A stretch of 64,000 bases of DNA from Dehalococcoidia bacterium (GTDB lineage: Bacteria; Chloroflexota; Dehalococcoidia; UBA2979). Made by a program: the position numbers and the translations under genes. The stretch spans positions 1 to 64,000 of the forward strand of contig JAPYRK010000005.1 in NCBI GenBank assembly GCA_029941115.1, read 5' to 3'. The notes beneath the pieces were generated by a model. It made no database searches and had not been told where the DNA came from. It saw nothing but the letters and a program-made list of their open reading frames with translations. Positions 16,488 through 25,998 of this stretch are shown here, piece by piece; position 1 is the first letter of the stretch, and each line of letters starts with the position of its first letter.

Positions 16488-17699
16488 TTAGATTGGAAGT
16501 ATCATTTCCGATAGTTCATTATTCTCAAGGAGCCAGCGATTTGACCCGTGCAGGTCATTAGCTCTAGGTCGTTCGGGGTCGGGGGTTGCAATGAAGGTCT
16601 GGTCTGACTCTTGGACCAGGTGTGTCACACGCTCCCGATGTGCTTCGTCAAGCTCAGAGAGTACATCGTCTAATAAGAGAATGGGTTGCTCCCCAGTGCT
16701 TGTTCGGGAGAGCTCCACTTCAGCAAGACGCAGGCTGAGAGCAAGTGAGCGAAGCTGACCTCGAGATGCAGATACACCGGCATCCGATCGATTTAGTTGA
16801 AATATCAGATCGTCCCTATGTGGCCCGACTGTTGTTATTCCTCGGGAAATGTCTAGTGACCGAGCTTGACCAAAGCAATCAACAAGTGAAGATTCGAGGT
16901 TGGAAATAGAATCATTTGAATCCACTTTTGCGCTTGGTGCATATTGGAGGACAATTTTATTGTCGGCAGGATTTTTAGGGTTTAGTTCAGAAAAGAATGC
17001 CGATGTTGTTTTGCTTACGATGTCTAGAATATTTCCACGTATAGTTATGATTATTGCCGCGGCTTTAGAAGCTTGAATATCCCAAATATCTAGGGCAGCG
17101 CTTCCTTGTTTACCTGAATTTATTTGTTTAAGAAGAGAATTTCTGTTTTCTAGTATCTTGTTATATTCACGAAGTGCGACGGTGTAATCACGATTTAGTT
17201 GAGATATTGTGGCATCAATATATCGTCTTCTGTCGGCTGGTGTTCCCTCAATAATTTTAAGGTCACGCGCGGAGAACAAGATACTTTTTATGCAGCCAAT
17301 CACATCAGAGGCCTTTTGGGGGCTTTTATTTCGTTGGAATTGTTTGATCATTTTTGGCTTCGGGTCACGAGGAATATTGGGGTCGTAGCCTATTGGCTCG
17401 GCTGCGCTGATGCTGATATCAATTGATTCCCTTGTGTCGATCAGTTTCGAGGCATTTATTTTTTCAGCTGATATGAAGGCTCCTGGAAGTGGGTCTTCAT
17501 CGAGCGCTCGCCAAGACACGAGCTCAGTATCTCTATGCGTTCGAGGGGAGCGAGTGGTGCTGAGCATCGAAATAGCTTCTAAAAGATTAGATTTCCCTGA
17601 TCCGTTTTCACCATAAATTATATGAATGCCTGAACTGGGTTCCCAGTGAAACCTGTGGAAGGAGCGATAATCCTTAAGTATTAATTTGGTGATTTCCAT
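16488..17699 (-). CDS. recF: DNA replication and repair protein RecF
   Basis: A 403-residue SMC-like ATPase that binds gapped or single-stranded DNA and helps RecOR load RecA. The Walker A motif GENGSGKSN is at residues 30-38, the family signature LKDYRSFHRFHW precedes it, and ASRGQLRSLALSLRLAEVE followed by ILLLDDVLSELDEAHRERV gives the ABC-type signature and Walker B regions. Length is normal. In many bacteria recF lies beside dnaA and dnaN. Here it ends a minus-strand run of AAA+ ATPase, VWA protein and double-VOC protein, which is an unusual location. It starts 19 bases after the VOC gene. Confidence 0.95.
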   Translation of the reverse strand: MEITKLILKDYRSFHRFHWEPSSGIHIIYGENGSGKSNLLEAISMLSTTRSPRTHRDTELVSWRALDEDPLPGAFISAEKINASKLIDTRESIDISISAAEPIGYDPNIPRDPKPKMIKQFQRNKSPQKASDVIGCIKSILFSARDLKIIEGTPADRRRYIDATISQLNRDYTVALREYNKILENRNSLLKQINSGKQGSAALDIWDIQASKAAAIIITIRGNILDIVSKTTSAFFSELNPKNPADNKIVLQYAPSAKVDSNDSISNLESSLVDCFGQARSLDISRGITTVGPHRDDLIFQLNRSDAGVSASRGQLRSLALSLRLAEVELSRTSTGEQPILLLDDVLSELDEAHRERVTHLVQESDQTFIATPDPERPRANDLHGSNRWLLENNELSEMILPI

Positions 17700-17718
17700 T
17701 CTAGGTACCGGCGATTTG

Positions 17719-18633
17719 TTACACCCAAATTCCCGATTTTTCCTCCCAAAAAAATTGAACTAAAACGCCAAATGCGTCCCTCGGGTGAATAAATGTTTCA
17801 CGCCAGAGGGCCCCATCGGTTATACCCTCTCTGCCACCGAATACACTCACGCCATAGTTTTCGCATGCAGCTAAAGCTTGTCCAAAGTCAGAGACTTGAA
17901 ATGTTAGATGGTGCAAGCCAGGCCCACGTTTGTCCAAAAAGTCATATAGAAAGGAATCATCTCCGTGGGGTTCTAGTATTTCAATTCGAGACTGCTTAGT
18001 TGGCCAATTAAGTACATGTGAGCTGAACTGAACTTTTTGGTCTGTGTCATTTGAGTTAGTTCCGAGTGGGGATTGATAGATTGTAGAAAGTCCGAAAAAT
18101 TTTTTGTACCAGCTCGCAGTGTGTTCGAGAGATTCTGTAACATGGCACACATGGTTCAGTGCTGTAATTCCTAGATGGGAGATCTCTGTGTCGAGGAATC
18201 CTGGAGCCTGATTCCAAGGAGATGTAGATTCATACAGCTGGAATAACACACCTTGTCCACCTTCGCGCGGGTGAATGTAGGCATATTTTGTACCTTCCTC
18301 ATCAATGGTTTCTCCCCAGGGAGTGATCCCTTCCGATCGAAGGAAATCAGTGCTTTCTTTTATAGATGGGACCTGAAATGCTATGTGATGAAGTCCGGGA
18401 CCATGTGGCCCATCTAGAAAAGAATGAAGGTACGAGTCGGCATCAGCAGGTTCTATTATTTCGAGGGCGATTTTTGAACTACCAGGTGCTTCTAGTGTCA
18501 GTCCGTTTAGCCCAGAACTACCAGTAAAGGTAATAATTTCACGAAAACCAAATAGGTTTTTCCAGAGCTCGGACACGGGACCGACTGCTCTGGCGGCAAT
18601 ACTTACGTGATCCCATTGCAAGGTGTCGATCAT
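17719..18633 (-). CDS. Tandem glyoxalase/VOC-domain protein
   Basis: A 304-residue protein made of two vicinal-oxygen-chelate halves, each resembling methylmalonyl-CoA epimerase or 4-hydroxyphenylpyruvate dioxygenase. The first half has WDHVSIAARAVGPVSELW and GPGLHHIAFQVPSI; the second repeats this as LNHVCHVTESLEHTASWY and GPGLHHLTFQVSDF. His and Glu residues in positions suited to metal binding recur in both halves (LEIIEP and IEILEP). This suggests a metal-dependent isomerase, epimerase or dioxygenase fold, with unknown substrate. It is flanked by the VWA gene and recF on the same strand, with short gaps, but no functional link is evident. Confidence 0.85.
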   Translation of the reverse strand: MIDTLQWDHVSIAARAVGPVSELWKNLFGFREIITFTGSSGLNGLTLEAPGSSKIALEIIEPADADSYLHSFLDGPHGPGLHHIAFQVPSIKESTDFLRSEGITPWGETIDEEGTKYAYIHPREGGQGVLFQLYESTSPWNQAPGFLDTEISHLGITALNHVCHVTESLEHTASWYKKFFGLSTIYQSPLGTNSNDTDQKVQFSSHVLNWPTKQSRIEILEPHGDDSFLYDFLDKRGPGLHHLTFQVSDFGQALAACENYGVSVFGGREGITDGALWRETFIHPRDAFGVLVQFFWEEKSGIWV

Positions 18634-18656
18634 ATGCGTTCTGATGTGACCCTAGG

Positions 18657-20741
18657 TTATCTTCGACCACTGATTTGCTTTGTTTTATGCTCAACATAAT
18701 CGACCAGTATATATTCTCCTAACTGGTCAGGGGTTGAGAAAAATACACGACCGCCATTTAGCTTGGCAATTTGGTTAACGAACTCTTTAAGCGAATAACT
18801 TCGATCTAGCATGAATGTGTTAATCGTGACTTGTTTCTGCGTGAGTCTTTTTACGGCCTTTAAGGTTTCTCTAATGGTTACTGGACTGGGCGGATAGGAG
18901 AACTGGGATCGACCATTTTCCATATGCGCGGTTGGCTCGCCGTCAGAGACCATAAGTATTTGTTTGGAACTGCCAGAATGCCTGGCAAGTAGGCCCTCCG
19001 CGAGCATAAGTGCATGGTGCATATTTGTGCCTACGACCGATTCGTCCCAGCTGACGAAGGGAAGTTCGTTTGGCTTCAGTTCACGGGCATATGCATTAAA
19101 ACCCACTACATAGAAGGTGTCTCGGGGATACTGGGCCTTAATTAGATTTTGAAGTGCCAGAGCCACCTTTTTGGCTGCGACGAACGACCCGCGCAATGCC
19201 ATTGACCACGATAGATCAACAAGAAGAACGGTCGCCGTCGTAGTCTGCAATTCAGACCGGTAAATTTCGAAATCATTGGGGTCCAATTGAACAGGTGAGC
19301 CTCGCCCTTCTCGTTCAAGCGCATTCATGATTGTTTGTTTCATGTCCAAGTGAAACGGGTCACCAAATTCGTATGGCTTACTCTCGTCTAGTCGTTCACC
19401 TTGTCGCCCGTTCTCTGGCACCTGGTGATTGCCTACGGTTCCTAGTTTAAGTTGCCTAAATATCTCCCGTAGCGCGTTCTCCCCAATCATCCTTGTACCT
19501 CGTGGAGTTAATCTCCATTCGTCACCGTCTTTCTGGATATAACCGGCATCCTCAAGCGCGTCCACTAGGTTTTTAAGAGATTCAAATTCATCCACGGTAT
19601 CTCTGCCGAGTATTCTTTCGAGCTGATCCAGGTCAACCCCGTCCATTTCGCCTCGATATTGGGCCCGCTCTAGTGACTTTTCAAGTGAGTCCATATCATT
19701 CATTTGTTTCATCAAATCAGAGGCAGCTTCGAGACTTATATCTTCACCACCACGGAAAGGGTACTGTGTACCATTTTTGCCAGAGTTAAGGAATGAGAGA
19801 TTTTCAGAGAGTTCATTTAGCTCCGCCTGTAGATCAGGATCTCCAAGGCTATTAGAAAGTAATTCTTGCAGTTGGTCTCGTTCATCACTTGGTAAGGAAG
19901 ACATGAGTGACTGCATTGCGTTCATTTGTTCTTGAATTTGCTCGAGTAACTCATCGAGTGATTGGGGCGGATTGTCACCCATCATGTCTCCATATTTTTG
20001 CATGAATAAATCGAAATCAGGCTCTTCGCCCTTGATTTTTTGATTAATCATGTCATTGAGATCGCTAATCATATCCTTTGTCCGTTGCTTGTCTTCATGG
20101 GACATGTTGGTCAACGACTCTTTCATTTGATCTAACATTTGCGAAGACATGGCTTCTTTGAGTCGCTCAAGTAATTCTTGGAATTGATCATTCGCTTCAG
20201 GAGATAAGAATTCATAGGATTGAAGCGCCTTCAGTTGCTCTGATTCTTTGTCGGATAAGTCATCAAGAAAATCTTGCTTCCGTTGTGCTATTGATTGAAG
20301 TAAGTCATTTAGGCGTTTACTTTCTTCCTTATCACCTTTGTCGTCTTCGCCTTGATTCTGTTTGTCAGACGGTGAGTTTGCCTCACTCGGCTCGCTCTTA
20401 TTGAAGGCTTGCGTTTGTTCGAGTCGTTCGGTCACCGTGGATTGTTCTTCTTCAATGATTTTTGATAAAGCCTCTTTGAGTTCTTCTAACACACTGCTGA
20501 GATTGTATTTATCAAGTTGATCGCGGCGCTGCTGGCGGAGATCTTGAAGCATATCCCGCAAACCCTGCATATTGTCGCCTTGAGGGGTTTCTACTCCACG
20601 CTGCATAAGATTTCGCAACGCATGTTGCAGGTCACCAAAATTTAGCAAGTCATCCGCCAGTGACGAGAGTAAGTCATCCGCGTCAAGTGAATCTTCAGCC
20701 TGCGAACCATCCCAATTTGTATATCGATAAGATGAGGTCAT
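18657..20741 (-). CDS. VWA-domain protein partner of AAA+ ATPase
   Basis: A 694-residue protein. The last 200 residues form a von Willebrand factor A domain with the metal-ion site DLSWSMA near residue 510, a Thr in VGTNMHH and SDGEPTAH near 598. The long middle (about residues 60-400) is Gln/Glu/Asp/Leu-rich and predicted coiled-coil. No signal peptide or membrane helix is seen. It starts 80 bases after the AAA+ ATPase gene. The pair resembles Rv0959/Rv0958 of Mycobacterium (recognised from memory) and the wider MoxR/VWA class, in which the VWA protein delivers substrates or metal cofactors to a remodelling ATPase. The substrate is unknown. Magnesium-chelatase D-subunit-like function is an alternative but no chlorophyll genes are present. 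Confidence 0.87.
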   Translation of the reverse strand: MTSSYRYTNWDGSQAEDSLDADDLLSSLADDLLNFGDLQHALRNLMQRGVETPQGDNMQGLRDMLQDLRQQRRDQLDKYNLSSVLEELKEALSKIIEEEQSTVTERLEQTQAFNKSEPSEANSPSDKQNQGEDDKGDKEESKRLNDLLQSIAQRKQDFLDDLSDKESEQLKALQSYEFLSPEANDQFQELLERLKEAMSSQMLDQMKESLTNMSHEDKQRTKDMISDLNDMINQKIKGEEPDFDLFMQKYGDMMGDNPPQSLDELLEQIQEQMNAMQSLMSSLPSDERDQLQELLSNSLGDPDLQAELNELSENLSFLNSGKNGTQYPFRGGEDISLEAASDLMKQMNDMDSLEKSLERAQYRGEMDGVDLDQLERILGRDTVDEFESLKNLVDALEDAGYIQKDGDEWRLTPRGTRMIGENALREIFRQLKLGTVGNHQVPENGRQGERLDESKPYEFGDPFHLDMKQTIMNALEREGRGSPVQLDPNDFEIYRSELQTTTATVLLVDLSWSMALRGSFVAAKKVALALQNLIKAQYPRDTFYVVGFNAYARELKPNELPFVSWDESVVGTNMHHALMLAEGLLARHSGSSKQILMVSDGEPTAHMENGRSQFSYPPSPVTIRETLKAVKRLTQKQVTINTFMLDRSYSLKEFVNQIAKLNGGRVFFSTPDQLGEYILVDYVEHKTKQISGRR

Positions 20742-20821
20742 TCAGCTATTCCTCTTATTTAATTTATATCAGCTAGGGTAACAGGGATAACCTTGCTACC
20801 GCCCAGCAGTCTAAATAACTA

Positions 20822-22231
20822 TTACATGCGATACAGAGCTTCTCCTTGAAGCTTATCTTTGTTGAGAAGTTTGTTGAGATGCATACCTTCTAAAACTAGT
20901 TCGATACATGATGCTTGCATTTCGACTGTATTATCGTCGGTAATAGAGCTGACTATTTCTTTCATGCCATCCAATGAGTCTAGTATGGAGCCATATTCTT
21001 GAGCTTTTTTTGCTTCACCAACATCGACGGACAGGTCCTCAGAAAAGGCCGCAGATATTCCGTCTAACACGGAATCTTTTGCAACACTCTCCATCAGGCT
21101 ATTAAAAACTGACGCTACGGCGCCGTTAATTAGCTTGGCAATAATTTGATCCTCTTTGCCTTCCTCGACAGTTTCGAATTCAATTTTTCCTTGAAGCGAC
21201 GGGATTAAATAATGCAAGTCAGAAATCCTTGGAACAGCGCACGATTCGCCAAGCCTGATAGCTCGTCGCACAGCATTTGCCTGAATAGCTTCATAGCCTG
21301 ATACTGAGGCGCGAACCGAAACTCCTGATCTTTGAGAGACATCTGGAGATCGACGAGCGAGTCGAGTAATTTCAGCAATAATTTGCTCCATATAGGTCGG
21401 GATAATCAGTCGGCATTCGTCCAAATCGATCGTGTTGGCCTCGCTGTGCATTATTTTAATTTCATGCTCAATAGTAGGCGGGTAGTGCGTTCTAATTTGG
21501 GCTCCGTATCGATCTTTGAGAGGAGTGATAATCCTGCCTCTATTTGTATAGTCCTCTGGGTTTGCAGTGGCAACCACAAGGACATCTAAGGGAAGACGTA
21601 CCTTGTGTCCTCTGATTTGAACATCGTGCTCTTCCATCACATTTAGGAGACCAACCTGAATTCGCTCGGCTAGGTCAGGTAGCTCGTTTAGTCCAAAAAT
21701 GCCCCTGTTGGTTCTCGGAATAAGGCCATAATGAATCGTCATTTCATCTGAAAGGTAAAGTCCTTCCGCAACCTTGATGGGATCTATTTCACCTATTAGA
21801 TCAGCGATCGTTATGTCGGGTGTAGCTAATTTTTCACCGTATCGTTCATCACGATGCATCCAGCGAATAGGAGTCCGGTCCCCTAACTCACGGACTGCCG
21901 CCTTGCCCGGAGCAGATATAGGGCTGAATGGATTTTCTGGAAGTTCAATTCCATCGAGCACAGGGGTCCATTCGTCAAGTAATGTGGTCAATGACCGAAT
22001 AATTCTCGACTTAGCTTGTCCTCGCTCGCCAAGTAAAATGATGTCTTGACCGGAGAGGATTGCGTTCTGAAGCTGAGGGACGACCGTATTCTCGTATCCT
22101 TCGATTCCCGGAAATATATTTTCTCCAGATTTTATTTTAGCGATTAAGTTCTTGCGTAATTCCTCACGAATCGGAAGGATCTCATATCCTGATTTCTTTA
22201 GTTGTCCAAGAGTCTTAACTGTTTTAGTCAT
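20822..22231 (-). CDS. AAA+ ATPase, MoxR / Mg-chelatase ChlI-like
   Basis: A 469-residue ATPase. The P-loop GERGQAKS is at residues 68-75, within IILLGERGQAKSRIIRSL. The Walker B and pre-sensor region appears as GIFGLNELPDLAERIQVGLL, and VVATANPEDYTNRGRIITP supplies the sensor 1 Asn. The opening TLGQLKKSGYEILPIREELR is characteristic of the Rv0958-like group that always travels with a VWA protein, as here. It probably remodels or activates protein complexes in the cytoplasm with the VWA partner. The ATG has GGGGGA upstream. Upstream DNA carries two CTCCGGAG palindromes shared with the divergent gene. Confidence 0.88.
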   Translation of the reverse strand: MTKTVKTLGQLKKSGYEILPIREELRKNLIAKIKSGENIFPGIEGYENTVVPQLQNAILSGQDIILLGERGQAKSRIIRSLTTLLDEWTPVLDGIELPENPFSPISAPGKAAVRELGDRTPIRWMHRDERYGEKLATPDITIADLIGEIDPIKVAEGLYLSDEMTIHYGLIPRTNRGIFGLNELPDLAERIQVGLLNVMEEHDVQIRGHKVRLPLDVLVVATANPEDYTNRGRIITPLKDRYGAQIRTHYPPTIEHEIKIMHSEANTIDLDECRLIIPTYMEQIIAEITRLARRSPDVSQRSGVSVRASVSGYEAIQANAVRRAIRLGESCAVPRISDLHYLIPSLQGKIEFETVEEGKEDQIIAKLINGAVASVFNSLMESVAKDSVLDGISAAFSEDLSVDVGEAKKAQEYGSILDSLDGMKEIVSSITDDNTVEMQASCIELVLEGMHLNKLLNKDKLQGEALYRM

Positions 22232-22275
22232 ATTTCCCCCCGTATTAACATCATCAGTTCAGTTGAGTCCGCAGA

Positions 22276-22307
22276 CTCCGGAGACTCGATTATATGCGGC
22301 TCCGGAG
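22276..22307. promoter_or_regulatory. Paired CTCCGGAG palindromes in divergent promoter region
   Basis: Two identical 8-bp palindromes (22276-22283 and 22300-22307) have centres 24 bases apart, in the 166-base gap between the divergent AAA+ ATPase and metallo-beta-lactamase-fold genes. A GAGTC/GACTC inverted repeat overlaps the first. The arrangement resembles a pair of operator sites about two helical turns apart. The cognate regulator is unknown. Confidence 0.3.
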
Positions 22308-22397
22308 GTGAGTGCGCTACCATCCATTAGAAATATTTACACATAGTAACGGAAACCGATAGTAGATTTATCAATAGCGTGGATTGGGGACTCAAGA

Positions 22398-23078
22398 ATG
22401 GCAGATCAGTCGAATATAGTCACGGCCGATGTTGTATATGCAGACGAAGGATTCAGGATAGAACGCCTGCGTGAGATTAGCCCTTTTGGTAATAATTCAT
22501 ATATTATTTCTGATTCAAGTGAAATCGGTTCCGTGATTGTTGTTGATGCACCTCTAGGATCAGAATCCACTGTTCAGGCGATAGGTGATAGAGATGTACA
22601 AGCGTTGTTGTTCACTCACCATCATGGGGATCATTGGCAGGGCTTTGAGACACTTCGAGCGATGACCTCTGCACCTGCATATGCTGGCGCCACTGAAATT
22701 AATCTTGATCCTGACAAGCAAATACAGCCGATTACAGAGGGCCAGATTTTTAAATTGGGCGCAAATGAAATTGTCGCGATGCATACGCCTGGCCATACGC
22801 CGGGGTCGACCTGTTTCTTGGTGGGAGGCGCTGTTCTTACTGGCGATGTGTTATTTCCAGGGGGTCCAGGACTAACTGGATCTAATGCGGATTTACTGAC
22901 GAGCGTCAAGAGTATTACTTCAAGACTTCATCCTCTCGCACCACAGACGGTAGTGTTACCAGGACATGGTGGTACCACCACAATTTTCGAATCACGTTGG
23001 GAGTATACGATTTTTGCTGAGAAGCCTTGGAATGATTCGTTAAAAGGTGATGTTCTCTGGCTGTCCGACGAGGCTTAG
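22398..23078 (+). CDS. Metallo-beta-lactamase-fold hydrolase
   Basis: A 226-residue hydrolase of the MBL superfamily, probably cytoplasmic. The metal motif HxHxDH is seen in THHHGDH (residues 73-79), followed by HTPGHTPGSTCFL, the TGDVLF Asp and a late LPGHGGTTT His. This set supports binding of two metal ions. The closest general type is the glyoxalase II-like or persulfide-dioxygenase-like group, but no residue fixes the substrate. Its stop codon overlaps that of the convergent valS by four bases. A second, longer MBL protein lies at 37.1 kb. Confidence 0.9.
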   Translation: MADQSNIVTADVVYADEGFRIERLREISPFGNNSYIISDSSEIGSVIVVDAPLGSESTVQAIGDRDVQALLFTHHHGDHWQGFETLRAMTSAPAYAGATEINLDPDKQIQPITEGQIFKLGANEIVAMHTPGHTPGSTCFLVGGAVLTGDVLFPGGPGLTGSNADLLTSVKSITSRLHPLAPQTVVLPGHGGTTTIFESRWEYTIFAEKPWNDSLKGDVLWLSDEA

Positions 23079-25765
23079 TCCCTAACAAGCTCTTGCAGCC
23101 TATCTGAGATACTCATAGCCTTTGCCTTCGCAGCTTCTAATTTATCACGCTCTTTTTGTATGACTGGTTCTGGAGCTTTTTCACGGAACTCTTGGTTGTC
23201 TAGTTTTTGATTTTGTCGATCAATTTCTTGTTGAACAATTTGGAGATCGCTCTTCAGGCGCTTTTGTTCGATCTCAAGGTCAAACAACCCCCCCAGTGGA
23301 ACTATCACGGTGCCACCGTCTGTCACTTGAGATACCACCTGATCGGTTGGGGCTTCACTAATTTCACTGACAATGTGAAGTGGATCTATCCGACCCAAAG
23401 ATTTAATCGCAGCGCTTAGATTTCTGACTTCATCCGTATATTCGGCAGTCACGAGAAAGCATTCAATTTTTCTTGCCGCATCTACTTTATTTTCTGACCG
23501 GATATATCTGATTGAACGAATGAATTCTTGGACAGCGCTAAATCGGGTTATGGCATCTGGGTCTTTTTTTAACCTGATTTCTTTAGAGTTTGGATAGTTT
23601 GCCACGATCAGGGCTCGCTCTTCATCCGAGGGAGCAATTGAATTTTGTAATCTTTGCCAGATTTCTTCAGATATGAAAGGCATAAAGGGGTGGATTAGCC
23701 TGAGGATCGTCTCATATGTTTCGGTTAGCACCACAAGAGGTGTGTAATCTTCGTCACGAATCCTGATCTTTGCGATTTCCAGATACCAATCGGCAAAATC
23801 ATCCCAGAAGAAATCTCTTATCTGACGCAGCGCTTCAGATAATTCGTAACTGGTGAGTAGTCTGTCAACCTCATCTGTTAGTTCCGCTAATCGAGAACTA
23901 ATCCACCGATCTTCTAGCGCTGGTTCAGAACGAGCTGTAGTTACCTTGTTTTTGTGCTGTTCCCTTAGGTTGATGACAAATCGTCCTGCATTCCAAAGTT
24001 TATTGGCAAAATTTCGACCCGACTCGAGTCGATCACCTGTCAGTTTTTGATCGTTGCCGGGGCTAGTACCAGATATGAGCGCATATCGTAAACCATCACA
24101 TCCATAAGTTTCTATCGCCTCGAGTGGATCGACAATATTCCCTGTGGATTTCGACATTTTTTTACCATCAGTACCTCGAACTAGGCCGTGTAAGTAGACC
24201 GTCTCGAAAGGCGGAACACCGTCCATGTTATAAATTGAGAGCATAATCATGCGGGCTACCCAGAAAAAAATGATGTCATAACCTGTCTCAAGAACCTGAG
24301 TCGGATAGAAGCGCTCGAGATCCCGATCTAGGCTTTCGGGCCAGCCCAGGGTTGAGTGCGGCCAGAGGCCAGAGGAAAACCAGGTGTCAAGTGTGTCTTC
24401 ATCCTGACTAACATTCACACTGTCACATGACTCACACGAATCTCTATCGATTACCGATACCGTAAGATGCCCGCAGTCAGCGCAGTACCAGACAGGAATC
24501 CGGTGTCCCCACCAAATTTGTCTTGAAATACACCAGTCGCGGATATTTTCCATCCATCTGAGATAAGTTTTTTGGAATCGAGATGGCACAAAGGCTATTT
24601 GTTTGCTTGTCACTGCTTGAATTGCCGGTTTTGCAAGCTGTTTCGCGTCGACCCACCATTGTTCAGAGACTAGCGGTTCAACGATGGTCGAGCATCGTTG
24701 GCAGTGTCCGACGGCATGTGTGTAAGGATCAGTTCGCTCAATAAGTTCCAAATTTTCCATATCTTTGACGATTAGCTGTCTCGTGACCTCGAGGCTAAGT
24801 CCTTTGTATCTACCTGCCAGTTCATTCAAAGTACCGTCAGGATTTAGAATATTGATGATTTCAAGGTTATGTCTTTCACCTATGTCGAAGTCAATTTGGT
24901 CGTGTGCCGGCGTAACCTTTAATGCACCAGAGCCTAATTCGATATCTATTGCTTCGTCACCGATTATCGGGATCGTACGATTGGTTGTGGGAACAAAACA
25001 TCTTTTACCTATTAAGTGCGCGTTTCTTTCGTCATTGGGATTCACTGCCACTGCGACGTCAGCTGGTATTGTTTCCGGCCGCGTCGTTGCGACAATAAGT
25101 GATTCATCTGATTCATCATCAAGCTTGTATTTTATGTACCAAAATGAGCCATCTTCGTCATCGTATTCGACCTCGATGTCAGAAATGGCTGAGCGGCATC
25201 CGATACACCAATTAATCAGTCTTTCAGCACGAAATATTAAACCATCATCATATAGATTCTTGAACGTAGTTCGTACAGATAACTCACGTTTAGCGTCAGC
25301 TGTGAATGCTTCACGTTCCCAGTCAGCCGATGCTCCCAGTCTTTTATGCTGAGTACTGATTCGGCTTCGATTACTTTCGACAAATGCCCACGTGCGATCT
25401 AAGAACTCTTCTCTTCCCACGTCGTGCCGTGATTTGCCTTCTTCCCGTAATTGTCTTTCTATTAATGCATTCACAGCGATTGCAGCGTGATCGACGCCTG
25501 GCAGCCATAGTGTGTCATGACCGAGCATTCGATGCCATCGGGTGAGCGCATCTTCGATGGCGACTGTAAGCGCGTGTCCTAGATGTAATGCCCCGGTGAG
25601 ATTTGGCGGAGGCATGATGATAGTGAATGGGTCAGCTTCTGGATTACTAGGGCTGAAGAAATTATTTTTCTCCCACCACTCGTAAATTGGTGATTCAACG
25701 GTTGTGGGGTTGTAGCTCGTGGCCATCTCATGGTCGATTGGAACGAATTTTGACGTCGACTTCAT
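23075..25765 (-). CDS. valS: Valyl-tRNA synthetase
   Basis: An 896-residue class I synthetase charging tRNA-Val. The ATP-binding HIGH motif appears as PPPNLTGALHLGHAL (HLGH at 61-64) and the KMSKS loop as DGKKMSKSTGNIVDP near residue 536. The CP1 editing domain (residues about 190-340) is present, with TTRPETIPADVAVAV. A zinc-like four-cysteine set, CADCGHLTVSVIDRDSCESC, occurs near 430. The C-terminal coiled-coil arm (LFDLEIEQKRLKSDLQIV onward) is typical of ValS and distinguishes it from IleS. I looked for a T-box leader upstream and saw none. Confidence 0.97.
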   Translation of the reverse strand: MKSTSKFVPIDHEMATSYNPTTVESPIYEWWEKNNFFSPSNPEADPFTIIMPPPNLTGALHLGHALTVAIEDALTRWHRMLGHDTLWLPGVDHAAIAVNALIERQLREEGKSRHDVGREEFLDRTWAFVESNRSRISTQHKRLGASADWEREAFTADAKRELSVRTTFKNLYDDGLIFRAERLINWCIGCRSAISDIEVEYDDEDGSFWYIKYKLDDESDESLIVATTRPETIPADVAVAVNPNDERNAHLIGKRCFVPTTNRTIPIIGDEAIDIELGSGALKVTPAHDQIDFDIGERHNLEIINILNPDGTLNELAGRYKGLSLEVTRQLIVKDMENLELIERTDPYTHAVGHCQRCSTIVEPLVSEQWWVDAKQLAKPAIQAVTSKQIAFVPSRFQKTYLRWMENIRDWCISRQIWWGHRIPVWYCADCGHLTVSVIDRDSCESCDSVNVSQDEDTLDTWFSSGLWPHSTLGWPESLDRDLERFYPTQVLETGYDIIFFWVARMIMLSIYNMDGVPPFETVYLHGLVRGTDGKKMSKSTGNIVDPLEAIETYGCDGLRYALISGTSPGNDQKLTGDRLESGRNFANKLWNAGRFVINLREQHKNKVTTARSEPALEDRWISSRLAELTDEVDRLLTSYELSEALRQIRDFFWDDFADWYLEIAKIRIRDEDYTPLVVLTETYETILRLIHPFMPFISEEIWQRLQNSIAPSDEERALIVANYPNSKEIRLKKDPDAITRFSAVQEFIRSIRYIRSENKVDAARKIECFLVTAEYTDEVRNLSAAIKSLGRIDPLHIVSEISEAPTDQVVSQVTDGGTVIVPLGGLFDLEIEQKRLKSDLQIVQQEIDRQNQKLDNQEFREKAPEPVIQKERDKLEAAKAKAMSISDRLQELVRD

Positions 25766-25998
25766 ATAAATTCAATTTTACCAGAAGTTTCAGAAGTTGA
25801 CGTTTGTTACATATTTCTAGTCTCCATCCGGAAGAAGAAAGAGTAAAGTCGCACTTACTGGCACAAGTTCAAATCTTCTATATCGAACGCCCAGATGTTA
25901 CATTCAGAGAAGTTTTTGCGTAGTCTTGCTACCACATATGTAGTTAATTGATATTGAACTGTTGGAATAGAGAAATTAAGGCTAAAAGGTACATACAA

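Noticed and set aside
18657-22231. Magnesium chelatase for chlorophyll synthesis
   Set aside because: The AAA+ and VWA pair resembles ChlI/ChlD, but there is no ChlH subunit or pigment gene, and the N-terminal signature fits the Rv0958-like group instead.
25850-25910. GTTCAAATC resembling a tRNA T-loop
   Set aside because: The flanking bases do not pair as a 5-bp T stem, and no acceptor, D or anticodon arms can be built around it.
25766-25998. Possible T-box leader upstream of valS
   Set aside because: I looked on the minus strand for the conserved T-box AGGGTGGNACCGCG core and found none, nor a terminator-like stem before the ATG.
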